A stretch of 64,000 bases of DNA from UBA1876 sp003446665 (lineage in GTDB: Bacteria; Synergistota; Synergistia; Synergistales; Thermovirgaceae). The notes under the pieces were generated by a model, which saw only the letters and a program-made list of their open reading frames with translations, had not been told where the DNA came from and did no database searches. The translations under genes were made by a program, and so were the position numbers. Positions 34,562-42,367 of this stretch are shown here, in pieces; within the stretch, counting starts at the first letter, position 1; the number at the start of each line of letters is the position of its first letter. Where the stretch lies: assembly GCA_040616305.1 (NCBI GenBank), contig CP159918.1, forward strand, positions 930,001-994,000. Direction: 5' to 3'.

Positions 34562-35034
34562 TTAAAAATCGTTAACGAAAGTTCAAAATCGCCCGGAGGG
34601 TCGGTGCAGGGTACTGGCGCCGCCCTCTCGGCTTGAATTCCCCCCCGTGAGGACACCAGTGAATACACTTACGGTGTGGCATAAAAGCATTGACCGCAAG
34701 GGTTCACGGCCTGTCTACACTGATGACACGTCTTGGGAAAATGCATCTGCAATCCCCCATGCCGTTTTTATGGTGCGGGGCCTTTCACCCTGCCCACTGA
34801 CGGGTCGGTCCGTCATCTGCCTCAGGGGATTTGTGGGACACGGGCCGGGATCATCCCGGCTTCTTCCTGCAGCCTCACAAAACCCCGGGGGCGGTATGCC
34901 CTTGTGGCCTGTTTTCCGTCCCGGAGATTTCACGACAAACAGGTGGATTGGGGCTACAATACGTCTGGAAGGCCCGCAGGAACCAAGGCATCATGGAACG
35001 TTTGAAGCATGGTTTTTCAAGGGGAGGGAAGAGT
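34562..35034 (+). other. Spacer without a convincing gene
   Basis: A GC-rich stretch between the iterons and the small basic protein gene. Open frames exist, but they have no ribosome-binding site, no family resemblance and low-complexity composition. Short palindromes are present (for example GCCGGGATCATCCCGGC near 34849). It may belong to the origin region. Confidence 0.5.
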
Positions 35035-35292
35035 ATGTCCAAGAACGAGTCGAAGCAGCCAGAAAAGAACGAGAGCGAGCAGAAGCAGCAGCCAAGAAGA
35101 AGGGCAAAAGCTTTGACGATGGAGGAATTTCGGAAAAAGTATCCGAACCATCCGCTATTGAGGCCCAACTCGATTATTATCGGGAATCAAGTTCCGAAGC
35201 ACTTAAGGAAGCGCTCGAAGAAAGAGCAAACGGAAGAAACCGAAACCAAAACCGGGGAAGCGAACGCTCGGGAAAAACAGGAAGAAGAATAA
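35035..35292 (+). CDS. Small charged hypothetical protein
   Basis: 85 residues, rich in Lys, Glu, Gln and Arg: MSKNESKQPEKNESEQKQQP, then TMEEFRKKYPNHPLLRPNSIIIGNQVPKHLR, then an acidic tail. The start is supported by a very strong GGGGAGGGAA 4-13 bases upstream. An overlapping longer frame (34647-35507) lacks such support. No family is recognised. It may be a small accessory DNA-binding protein. Confidence 0.55.
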   Translation: MSKNESKQPEKNESEQKQQPRRRAKALTMEEFRKKYPNHPLLRPNSIIIGNQVPKHLRKRSKKEQTEETETKTGEANAREKQEEE

Positions 35293-35627
35293 ATGCCCCC
35301 CACGGTGCCCGTGAAGCCTTCTTTGACACGGCAAACCCTGCAGGGATCGAGGGAAAAGCTGTGGGGCTTTCCCGGGAGGGTCACGGAAAAACCGGCACAG
35401 GCTTTCAAGGGGGACCCGGAGGCAGGCAGGGCTGGAAAAAGGGGCACTCCGCGAGCTCTGCTCAGAAAGGAAGCCGAAACAAAGCAGGCCGAGGCGCGCT
35501 CACCTGAAGCTTTCTGCCTTTTGCAGCGGCGGCAAAGCAATCCCCCGGGGTGGCAAAAAGAACGAAGGGCCTTTTGGGCGTCGCCCACTGCAAAAGAGGG
35601 TGACACTCCCCTCTTTGAAGGGAACCT
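35293..35627 (+). other. GC-rich spacer between the small protein and the recombinase
   Basis: No convincing gene. The plus-strand frame through it is Pro/Arg/Gly-rich, without a start signal. It separates two convergent genes, so a bidirectional terminator would be expected, but I see no clear one. Confidence 0.4.
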
Positions 35628-36569
35628 TTAGAGGATCCCGTTGCCGGCATTGTCCTCAAAGACCGTGGCGGTCCGCACGTACTCCCTTAAGACCCTGTGG
35701 CTGCGGTGTCCCGTCTGCTTCATGATGGACCGTTCTGTTTTCCCCTGGAGCGCCGCCGTTGTGATGAACCCGGCCCGGAGGCTGTGGCCCGAAAAGTCCC
35801 CTTCGGGAAGGACCTTTTTGATCACCATGGCGATGGCCCGGTCGGAAATACTGGATCCTATCCTTCCGTGACGGTCGACTGACCGGAACAGACGTCCGCC
35901 GGTGATCTTCGACCGTTCCAGCGACGCTTTGGTGGCCCTGACAGGACAGGTTTTCGGGTCGGAGGCGAAGAAGATCGCCTTGGTCCATCCATAGCCTTCC
36001 TGGTCCGTTTTCGAGCGTCTCACCTTCACCAAAAGCCCCTCGTCCCTGAAAGAAAGATCCTCCACACACAGCCCTGCCAGCTCAGACCGCCTGAAGGCGC
36101 CGGCGAACCCCAGGAGGATCAGGGACCTGTTCCTGGCATCGATGAGCGAGTCCCCGAGGCCCGAAAGGGCCTTTCGGATGATGTCAGCCGTCGCCGGGTC
36201 CTTTTGATGCTTTTCGTGTCCCGACTTGCGCCGGATCCCCCCCATGACGGTCCGGACAAAGGGGTATTTCGATGGAGAAGGCAGCCCTTTCAGTGTATGG
36301 GCCTTTTGTATCGCTGCGAGGGCCAGCTCGATGGAGCTCAGCGACGCACCGTCTTCGGCCATGGTCGCCAGATAAACGCCGAGGATCTCCTCGGAGACGG
36401 GCAACGGGGAGGCGCATTGTTCCTTGGTCCAGTACAAAAAACGCTTCCAGGCCGACCGGTAGGCCCGCTGGGTGTTCTGTGAGATGGACGCCTGGGCGTA
36501 CTTTGTGACGATCTCCTTGTACTGGGCCACAAACCTGCCGGTTCCCTGGATGTCGGTGACATTTTTCAT
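35628..36569 (-). CDS. Tyrosine recombinase (first of two in the element)
   Basis: 313 residues. The N-terminal SAM-like DNA-binding domain contains SQNTQRAYRSAWKRFLYWTKE. The catalytic domain has Arg in GFAGAFRRSELAGL, HSLRAGF (HxxR), TGHRSH and the Tyr nucleophile in LREYVRTA, so the full R-K-H-R-H-Y set appears present. The start is ATG 36569 (MKNVTDIQG) with GAGGTC upstream; an earlier ATG would place a long inverted repeat inside the gene. It is only distantly similar to the second recombinase at 41029. Confidence 0.88.
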   Translation of the reverse strand: MKNVTDIQGTGRFVAQYKEIVTKYAQASISQNTQRAYRSAWKRFLYWTKEQCASPLPVSEEILGVYLATMAEDGASLSSIELALAAIQKAHTLKGLPSPSKYPFVRTVMGGIRRKSGHEKHQKDPATADIIRKALSGLGDSLIDARNRSLILLGFAGAFRRSELAGLCVEDLSFRDEGLLVKVRRSKTDQEGYGWTKAIFFASDPKTCPVRATKASLERSKITGGRLFRSVDRHGRIGSSISDRAIAMVIKKVLPEGDFSGHSLRAGFITTAALQGKTERSIMKQTGHRSHRVLREYVRTATVFEDNAGNGIL

Positions 36570-36581
36570 GACCTCACGCCT

Positions 36582-36620
36582 TTCTGGTTTCCGATAATGT
36601 TCTTTTATCGGAAACCAGAA
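36582..36620. repeat. 16-bp inverted repeat with 7-bp spacer before the recombinase
   Basis: TTCTGGTTTCCGATAA (36582-36597) and its exact reverse complement (36605-36620) are separated by TGTTCTT. It begins 12 bases upstream of the recombinase start codon. The geometry of paired arms around a 6-8 base centre is that of a tyrosine-recombinase core site (as in lox or dif), although an operator or mRNA hairpin is also possible. Confidence 0.85.
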
Positions 36621-36741
36621 TACACCCTTTGGAACACAAGCGCAACATTTCAAAGAATGACAGAATCGTTTTTTCGAAGATGTTCTTCCAGCATCATATT
36701 GAAAGGTTTTAGGATTTGCGGAAGTTGGAATCTTGGTGACG

Positions 36742-38138
36742 GGTCAAGTCCTATATTTTGTGTAAATTTGTTTTGGTCTCTGGTAATGGTCTTATGCATT
36801 TTTCTTATTTTTTGTTAAAGGCAATAGATTTTAGGGCTTGATCTAGATTGCTGTTGTGAAAGATATTCATAGTACTCATCCATATCAAGGTACTTCCTTC
36901 CACCAGCCCACTTGTTGTCTATCTCAAGAAGAACTGCGCCAAGCAACCTTACTGCCGATTCCCTGCTTGGAAATATCCGTATAACCCTCTCCCTACGCCT
37001 TATCTCCTCATTCAATCTCTCCACACTGTTGGTCGTCCTCAGACGCTTACGATACTTCTCCGGCAAAGACAATATCGCCACAGCATCGTCAAATCCCTCT
37101 TCCAAAATCCTCATCGCCTTAGGAGCTTTTTCTTCGTATTCCTCTAAAACCCTCATCAACAACATCCTGGCTGTCCCCATATCCGGAGCATGCAAAATAG
37201 CCTGTATCCGAGTCTTGAGCTCCCCCTGAAGACCCTTAGGTGAAGCAGATAGTATGTTCCGTATAAAATGAGTTTGACACCTCTGCCAGCTTGACCCCTG
37301 AAAATTTCTCCTCAAAGCCTTTACTAATCCCTTGTGGTCGTCAGATACCACTAAATCCACACCTCTTAAACCTCTATCTTTCAACCAACCGAAAAAATCC
37401 CCCCAGCTCTCCTCTGATTCGCTATCTCCTACCACAAACCCCAAAACTTCTCGTATACCTTCTCTGTTCACACCCACACATATAAGCATGCTCCTATGTA
37501 AGACCCTGTTTTCTTCCCTCACCCTTATAACCAATGCATCTACAATCAGAAAGGGATACTCCTTATCCTTCAAAGACCTATCTCTCCACGCTTCTATAAC
37601 TGGATCCAGCCTCCTGCATAATTCCGACACCAATGACTTGGATATCCTTACTCCACATAACTCCTCGGTTATCTCAGATACCTTACGGGTTGATACCCCA
37701 TTTACTACCATCTCCATCAAAGCCAAAATAAAGGCCTGTTCGCTCCTCTGATATCTGCTGAAAAGCTCCGTAGAAAACTTGCCATTACGAAGCCTGGGCA
37801 CCCTCAAAACAAGGCTCCCTACTCTCGTCGTAAGCCTGTGCGGGTATGTTCCGTTGCGATACCCTCGTCTTTCCTCTGTCCGCTCGTAAGCCTCTGCTCT
37901 CAATTGTTCCGTTGCCTGGGCTTGAAGAACTTGATTCAATACCGACTCCAATAACTTAGATACTCCAGAATCCTTACTGTCCGACAAAAATAACTGATGC
38001 AGTAATTCTGAGTCGATGGTAATATTGTACTGAGCCATTGCAAGGTCACCTCCGGTTTGGGTTTGTTTTTCCGCTTACCATTTTAAACCAGAGACCTTGC
38101 CTTGGCTCTTAATTTTACACAATTATATGGACGTAACT
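36742..38138 (-). mobile_element. IS256-family insertion sequence
   Basis: 1397 bp with imperfect terminal inverted repeats: left GGTCAAGTCCTATATTTTGT and right (reverse complement) AGTTACGTCCATATAATTGT, both continuing into GTAAA. It is flanked by a 9-bp direct repeat, TTGGTGACG (36733-36741 and 38139-38147), in line with the 8-9 bp duplications of the family. It carries one intact transposase gene, so it is probably a recent and possibly active copy. Confidence 0.88.
36815..38038 (-). CDS. IS256-family transposase
   Basis: 407 residues, full length. The DDE set is visible: PFLIVDALVIRV, LVVSDDHKGL and TNSVERLNEEIRRRERVIRIFP. The zinc-free N-terminal region includes RTEERRGYRNGTYPHRLTTRVG, typical of the mutator-like group. 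GGAGGTGACC stands 5 bases before the ATG. No frameshift or stop interrupts it. Confidence 0.95.
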   Translation of the reverse strand: MAQYNITIDSELLHQLFLSDSKDSGVSKLLESVLNQVLQAQATEQLRAEAYERTEERRGYRNGTYPHRLTTRVGSLVLRVPRLRNGKFSTELFSRYQRSEQAFILALMEMVVNGVSTRKVSEITEELCGVRISKSLVSELCRRLDPVIEAWRDRSLKDKEYPFLIVDALVIRVREENRVLHRSMLICVGVNREGIREVLGFVVGDSESEESWGDFFGWLKDRGLRGVDLVVSDDHKGLVKALRRNFQGSSWQRCQTHFIRNILSASPKGLQGELKTRIQAILHAPDMGTARMLLMRVLEEYEEKAPKAMRILEEGFDDAVAILSLPEKYRKRLRTTNSVERLNEEIRRRERVIRIFPSRESAVRLLGAVLLEIDNKWAGGRKYLDMDEYYEYLSQQQSRSSPKIYCL

Positions 38139-38321
38139 TTGGTGACGTGTTTTCTTGAATTATGACTTATGTTGAATTAGACTATTAAGGGTGATAAGAA
38201 ATTGCAACTCTTCATCTAAGGCAAACAGAAAATGATTACATCCAGGAGTGATAGAAAAATTTTTAACCTCCCAGTCCAAGGAGGATTTTTGAAGAGCAGA
38301 GCAAGGAGCGATCGGTGATTG

Positions 38322-38729
38322 ATGAATAGCGTCGATGATGAAATAAGGTGGTGGGAGGCTGCCGCAGTTTTTTTAGCATTTGGAGCTGGAGCTATAGCCG
38401 GAATGGGAATTCCTAGAATTTTCTTGGGAATTCCGATTGAAGATTTTTCTGAAGGAGGTTTGGAAGAAGGCGCTTATTTGTTTTCCTTTATTGCTTTTTT
38501 CAGCCTCTTTATTACGCTTGCTAAGAAAATTGGTAAGCATCATCCTAAATTAAATTTCTGGGCCTCAAATTCTCTTTTAGGAATGTGTGTTTTCGTATTC
38601 GCATCCGCGCTTCCTGCAAGTTTTCTTGCGTGTCTTATCTCAATATTTCCCCTCCCCATGTGGTTAAAATTTGCGGGGGCTAGCTGTCTTTATCTAGGTG
38701 TTTTCATGAAATGCGTATTGCATATATAA
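38322..38729 (+). CDS. Small membrane protein, unknown
   Basis: About 135 residues with four hydrophobic segments (VFLAFGAGAIAGMGIP, YLFSFIAFFSLFITLA, SLLGMCVFVFASALPASFLACL, FAGASCLYLGVFM). The family is not recognised. Start at ATG 38322, or TTG 38319, which is better spaced from AAGGAG (38303-38308). The DNA is clearly AT-richer than the core genome, suggesting acquired cargo. Confidence 0.65.
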   Translation: MNSVDDEIRWWEAAAVFLAFGAGAIAGMGIPRIFLGIPIEDFSEGGLEEGAYLFSFIAFFSLFITLAKKIGKHHPKLNFWASNSLLGMCVFVFASALPASFLACLISIFPLPMWLKFAGASCLYLGVFMKCVLHI

Positions 38730-38764
38730 GAATTTAGGTAAATTAGAAAGCACAGAGGGGGAAG

Positions 38765-39067
38765 ATGAAACTTAGAATCTATTATTTTATTCCAATAGTT
38801 TTATTGATTTTTATCGCTCTCATTTACCCATTACCGTACGGGTTCTACACTTTGAACCGTTTTGTTACTACTTTTTTTTCAGGTTTGGGTGCACGACAAA
38901 CTTGGGAAACCAAACGTTCTATGTCCTATGTTTTGATATTTTTAGCAATACTCTTTAATCCGATTTTCCCAATTTATCTTACAAGAGAAATTTGGAAGGT
39001 GATTGACCTTTTTGCAGTTTTGCCTTTCCTTTTTCTGATTTTTTTAGAAGTTAGAGGGGTGAAATAA
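38765..39067 (+). CDS. Small three-helix membrane protein (resembles DUF6804)
   Basis: 100 residues with hydrophobic segments at about 5-25, 52-70 and 80-96. The pattern IYPLPYGFYTLNRFV ... ILFNPIFPIYLTREIWKVIDL matches a widespread family of small membrane proteins of unknown role (DUF6804 as I recall). AGGGGGAAG precedes the ATG. AT-rich cargo gene. Confidence 0.7.
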   Translation: MKLRIYYFIPIVLLIFIALIYPLPYGFYTLNRFVTTFFSGLGARQTWETKRSMSYVLIFLAILFNPIFPIYLTREIWKVIDLFAVLPFLFLIFLEVRGVK

Positions 39068-39449
39068 TTCTCTTAAATTGAGTATTTTTTTCGTTGATGA
39101 ACACTTATCTTGAATTTCCTGAAAAATCATGCGTACTGCGACCGGATAGACCCATCGTTCCGACTATCGGGATCCACCATATGCATGAGCGGGCTCCACG
39201 TCACGCATCTTTCGAATCCACTCCTTGAAGCTGCACCGCACGCATGGAACCATAGGAGCAAAAAAGTATGCTTATACTCGCCCTTCCGTTAGAAAGACTT
39301 GGGCCGGAAGAGCTAATGCAAATATAACGCCAGAGTCAGCAAATAAACCGGCAATAGATTCCTCAAAAGAATCACCCATTTGAAGTTAACAAGGTTCTAC
39401 TCCCTTGAGAACGCTCTCTTCAGGTTACACGTGAGCAAGATGACTAAAA
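39068..39449 (+). other. Intergenic region with a GC-rich patch
   Basis: No gene found. Within AT-rich surroundings, about 39125-39255 is GC-rich. On the minus strand it gives a short open stretch (RCSFKEWIRKMRDVEPAHAYGGSR) that could be a remnant of an inserted gene. Nothing else is recognised. Confidence 0.4.
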
Positions 39450-40247
39450 TTACTGTTGCTTTGTATCTTTGTGTTGCCAATAAAGGTTCTCGATCTTCCG
39501 GAAGAATTCGGTCTTATTGAGGTTTTCGTTTTCTTTCAAATAGTCGTAAGCAGTTTTCCCAGAGGAGTCCGTTGCCCATAAATCGGCACCGGCATCTATC
39601 AGCACTGAAAGGACATCCGGGTTAGAGTTTTTGAGAGCCGCCCCCATCAATACACTCACGCCACCCTTTAAACGGGCGTTGACGTCGGCGCCGGCATCGA
39701 TCAACACTGAAAGGACATCTGGGTTAGGATTGTTCCAAGCAGCAAACATCAATGCTGTCATGCCATCTTTGTTACGAGCATTGACGTCGGCACCGGCATC
39801 GATCAACACTGAAAGGACATCGGGGTTAGGATTTTCCCAAGCAGCCCACAATAATGCCGTTGTCCCATTGATGTCACGAGCATTGACGTTAGCACCGGCG
39901 TCGATCAACACTGAATGGACATCGGGGTTAGGATTGCGCATAGCGGCTCTCATCAATGCCGTCAAGCCAATGAAGTCACGAGCATTGACATTAGCACCGG
40001 CATCGATCAGCACCGAAAGGACATCTGGGTTAGGATTGCTCACTGCACCCATCAATGCTGTCATGCCGCTATCTTTGTCAGAAGCATTTACATCAGCACC
40101 GGCATCGATGGCTTTTGCTACTTCTTCCGGAGAACCGTTTGAACAAAGCCGGGTAAATTCCATCTGATTTTCGACTGCAGAGCACGTTGTGCCTAAAATC
40201 GAAAAAACAAATAGCACTGCCCAAAAACCTATCCAGAGATTCCTCAT
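39450..40247 (-). CDS. Secreted ankyrin-repeat protein
   Basis: 265 residues. A signal peptide (MRNLWIGFWAVLFVFSILGTTCSA) is followed by six ankyrin repeats of 33-34 residues with the consensus TALMxAAxxNPNPDVLSVLIDAGADVNAR. The repeats are very uniform, also at DNA level, indicating recent duplication. Ankyrin repeats mediate protein binding; the target is unknown. The ATG at 40247 has GGGAGAGG just upstream and overlaps the stop of the preceding membrane-protein gene (TAATG). The two are therefore translated together. Confidence 0.85.
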   Translation of the reverse strand: MRNLWIGFWAVLFVFSILGTTCSAVENQMEFTRLCSNGSPEEVAKAIDAGADVNASDKDSGMTALMGAVSNPNPDVLSVLIDAGANVNARDFIGLTALMRAAMRNPNPDVHSVLIDAGANVNARDINGTTALLWAAWENPNPDVLSVLIDAGADVNARNKDGMTALMFAAWNNPNPDVLSVLIDAGADVNARLKGGVSVLMGAALKNSNPDVLSVLIDAGADLWATDSSGKTAYDYLKENENLNKTEFFRKIENLYWQHKDTKQQ

Positions 40248-40864
40248 TAACAACCTCTCCCTTTATCATCTTTATGAATATGCTGCCATCTTTCGCTGTT
40301 TTGTGCGAGCCCAGTTTCGAAAGTTTCCTTGTCAGGAGTTTTTAGTATTTTATAAATCCCGTAAATACTGATGAGAGTCGTCCAAGTTGTAGCTGATGAG
40401 AATCGTGCAATTTGCAGATGGTACTCTATATAAGAAGTTCCTGGTTGAAGGGAAAAACCTGCGTAAGTGGATAATTCTAACAGATGAATTATCGTAAGAG
40501 CTGTTGTTATCAAGATGGCACTTAACGTGCCAGCAGGCGATTTATACATTTTGAACCTGATGAATAAAGCTGGAAGTATTGCGATTAAGTAAAAAATGAG
40601 GTTCACGACAATCGATACCAGAAAACCAATTGCAAGTGGTAGTAAAAAAGGAGAGAAGAGATTTCGAAGCGAATCTTCTGAGAGCATGAAACCACCAAAG
40701 GAAAATACTCCAAGGACAAAACCTGCTATTTTTATAAATATCAAAATCAAAGGCAATGTCCACAGCGGAGTGCTTAGATCAGGCTCATACCCATAACGCC
40801 CTCGAATCATTCCCCAAAGTTTTTTAAAACGTCCCTGTTTAATCGTTTTATCGTTATTTGCCAT
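40247..40864 (-). CDS. Four-helix membrane protein, unknown
   Basis: 205 residues with membrane segments near 33-60, 70-100, 110-130 and 150-170, and charged ends. No family is recognised. AGGAGG lies upstream of the ATG. Its stop overlaps the ankyrin gene start, so the pair may act together at the envelope. AT-rich cargo. Confidence 0.65.
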   Translation of the reverse strand: MANNDKTIKQGRFKKLWGMIRGRYGYEPDLSTPLWTLPLILIFIKIAGFVLGVFSFGGFMLSEDSLRNLFSPFLLPLAIGFLVSIVVNLIFYLIAILPALFIRFKMYKSPAGTLSAILITTALTIIHLLELSTYAGFSLQPGTSYIEYHLQIARFSSATTWTTLISIYGIYKILKTPDKETFETGLAQNSERWQHIHKDDKGRGC

Positions 40865-41028
40865 CTTGCTTAGAGCCTCCTTTTAAATGGGAGAATCTTG
40901 TTCTAGTCAAATTGTATCAGCATTTTAAGCTTCCGGACATCAAAAAACCGTTAATAGTATCGTGGCAAATTTAAATCGAATTGTTCATTTATGGGCAATA
41001 TACTTGTCAAGCATTGGCTGCAAAAGTT

Positions 41029-41967
41029 CTATCGCACCCTCTTGTTTTCGCCAAGCAGTTTTTTGATAGGCGAAGCCTTGTCGTGGGCTTCCCGGATATC
41101 TGCTTCAAGAAGGGCTATGTACTGCTTGGTGGTTTCGAGGTCAGAATGTCCCATGAGAGCCTGAAGGGCAAAAGGGTTCATGCCGTTTCGAAGCGAATGA
41201 AGGGCGGCATCATGACGGAGATCGTAGGGCGAAAGCCTTTTCAGGCCGAGCTTCGGAGCATACTTTTTTTTCAGCCTCTGTGTCCATGCCGAAAGACTGA
41301 ATTGCTTCCCTTCGTGGTTGGTAAAAAGAAAAGTTGAGCCCCATTCTTTGGGCCGTGCCATGACCATGGCCTGAATTGACCTTGCCGTTTCTGTGGAGAA
41401 GGGGAGTATCCGGCTCTTGCGTGTCTTTGCGATGGAGGCTCGAATGTTGACGACCATGTCTTCAGGGTCCGCATCTTCTATAAGAAGAGAGAGTGCTTCC
41501 GAGGGCCGGATGGCTGTATCAAGGGACAGACACATGAGAGCATAGTCACGTTTACCACAATAGGTAGACTTGTCGGGAAGGCGGAGTAGTTTTTGAAGGG
41601 TCTGTGCCGAGTGCTGGACGACACGGGGTTCAGCCTTCCTGGCCCTGATTCCACGAACGGGGTTTTCCGGGAAGGCCCCTTCTTCCACAAGCCACGAGAA
41701 GAATGCCTTCAGATACTTCCTTCGTATGTTGAAGGTCGCCGGTGCGATACCGTCTTGCCCGAGATAAGACAAGACGGAGGCCCGGGTATTCGATGGGTCC
41801 CATGCTTTCGGATGCTCCTTGAAAAATCGAGAGACATTGTACCGATAATCCTTGAGTGTCCTGTCGGCAAACCCTTCAGCCTTCCTGAAAAGAATGAAGG
41901 CTTCGAGGGCCTCCTCCCAGGATCCGAACATTTCCCGAAACAGAACAATAGGGGCTCTTTCTTCCAT
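41029..41967 (-). CDS. Tyrosine recombinase/integrase (second in the element)
   Basis: 312 residues of the XerC/XerD-like integrase class. The N-terminal core-binding domain contains AFILFRKAEGFADRTLKDYRYNVSRFF. The catalytic domain shows Arg in DTAIRPSEALSL, Lys in AKTRKSRILPF, PYDLRHDAALH, LMGHSDLETTKQYIAL (His and nucleophile Tyr). The usual first His of HxLRH is Tyr here, a tolerated variation. It begins only 33 bases from the inner right att core (42001-42018), as expected for the element's integrase. Confidence 0.9.
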   Translation of the reverse strand: MEERAPIVLFREMFGSWEEALEAFILFRKAEGFADRTLKDYRYNVSRFFKEHPKAWDPSNTRASVLSYLGQDGIAPATFNIRRKYLKAFFSWLVEEGAFPENPVRGIRARKAEPRVVQHSAQTLQKLLRLPDKSTYCGKRDYALMCLSLDTAIRPSEALSLLIEDADPEDMVVNIRASIAKTRKSRILPFSTETARSIQAMVMARPKEWGSTFLFTNHEGKQFSLSAWTQRLKKKYAPKLGLKRLSPYDLRHDAALHSLRNGMNPFALQALMGHSDLETTKQYIALLEADIREAHDKASPIKKLLGENKRVR

Positions 41968-42000
41968 AATGTTAACCCATCAATTTCGGAGACAGGCAAT

Positions 42001-42018
42001 TTTTAGAGCAACGGCCTC
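42001..42018 (+). repeat. Inner right att-core repeat
   Basis: TTTTAGAGCAACGGCCTC repeats the anticodon-arm part of tRNA-Arg and matches 30011-30028 at 17 of 18 positions. It lies between the integrase gene and the intact tRNA. The two inner copies are 11,990 bases apart. Confidence 0.7.
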
Positions 42019-42109
42019 GGTACTTTTCGGCTTTTCCCTATCGAAGCAGGTTACAAGTTCAAAAATTTGGGGAAGACCCGTCAACCCTTGCAAAAATGCA
42101 CTTGGAACA

Positions 42110-42138
42110 TTGAACTCAACCTCTACCCATGGTAATAT
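42110..42138 (+). promoter_or_regulatory. Promoter of the intact tRNA-Arg
   Basis: TTGAAC (42110-42115) and TAATAT (42133-42138) with a 17-base spacer, 13 bases before the tRNA. It is nearly the same as the promoter at 29843-29871 but has diverged in the spacer and leader. Confidence 0.6.
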
Positions 42139-42151
42139 ATCCTCTGTTTCC

Positions 42152-42227
42152 GGGCCTGTAGCTCAGGGGATAGAGCAACGGCCTCCTAAGCCGTAGGTCG
42201 CCCGTTCGAATCGGGCCAGGCCCGCCA
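42152..42227 (+). tRNA. tRNA-Arg(CCT), intact copy at right attachment site
   Basis: 76 bases with CCA encoded. The acceptor pairs GGGCCTG with CAGGCCC, and the anticodon loop CTCCTAA reads CCT (codon AGG). The T-arm is GCCCG-TTCGAAT-CGGGC. The first 67 bases are identical to the truncated copy at 29886. Confidence 0.96.
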
Positions 42228-42235
42228 GAATGCCA

Positions 42236-42267
42236 CCCGGCAGGTTGCAGTTCCTGTCGGGTTTTTT
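42236..42267 (+). terminator. Intrinsic terminator after tRNA-Arg
   Basis: CCCGGCAGG (42236-42244) pairs with CCTGTCGGG (42253-42261) and is followed by TTTTTT. Confidence 0.8.
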
Positions 42268-42367
42268 GTGTCTTAACGGATAAAGCCTCTTACGTAGAAA
42301 CCATTTGTGATTTTCATGTCGTGGAATTAAAAACATCTGGTAAAATGTGTCCCGTGGTGAGCGAAAG

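Larger units (their letters stand above)
29886..42218. mobile_element. Integrative element in tRNA-Arg(CCT)
   Basis: About 12.3 kb bounded by 67-bp identical direct repeats of the tRNA-Arg body (29886-29952 and 42152-42218); similarity extends about 45 bp further upstream through the promoters. It contains an HTH protein, an SSB-like protein, a P4-type primase-helicase, iterons, two tyrosine recombinases, an IS256 insertion, small membrane proteins and a secreted ankyrin protein. The intact tRNA at the right end would be a chimera: its 5' part comes from the element and its 3' end from the host. An inner pair of core repeats (30011-30029 and 42001-42018) gives an alternative boundary. No conjugation or capsid genes are visible. 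Confidence 0.85.

Noticed and set aside
34647..35507. A 286-codon open frame overlapping the small charged protein
   Set aside because: Low-complexity Arg/Gly/Ser sequence, no start signal, and it conflicts with the 35035 start, which has a strong GGGGAGGGAA site.
35293..35631. A 112-codon plus-strand frame
   Set aside because: Composition is dictated by GC-rich DNA, with no ribosome-binding site and no family resemblance.
39110..39292. A 60-codon plus-strand frame in the AT-rich cargo
   Set aside because: No start signal, crosses the GC-rich patch, and shows no recognisable domain.
39636..40130. A CRISPR-like pattern of regularly spaced repeats
   Set aside because: The 102-bp periodicity is the coding repeat of the ankyrin gene; there are no short identical repeats with unrelated spacers anywhere in the window.
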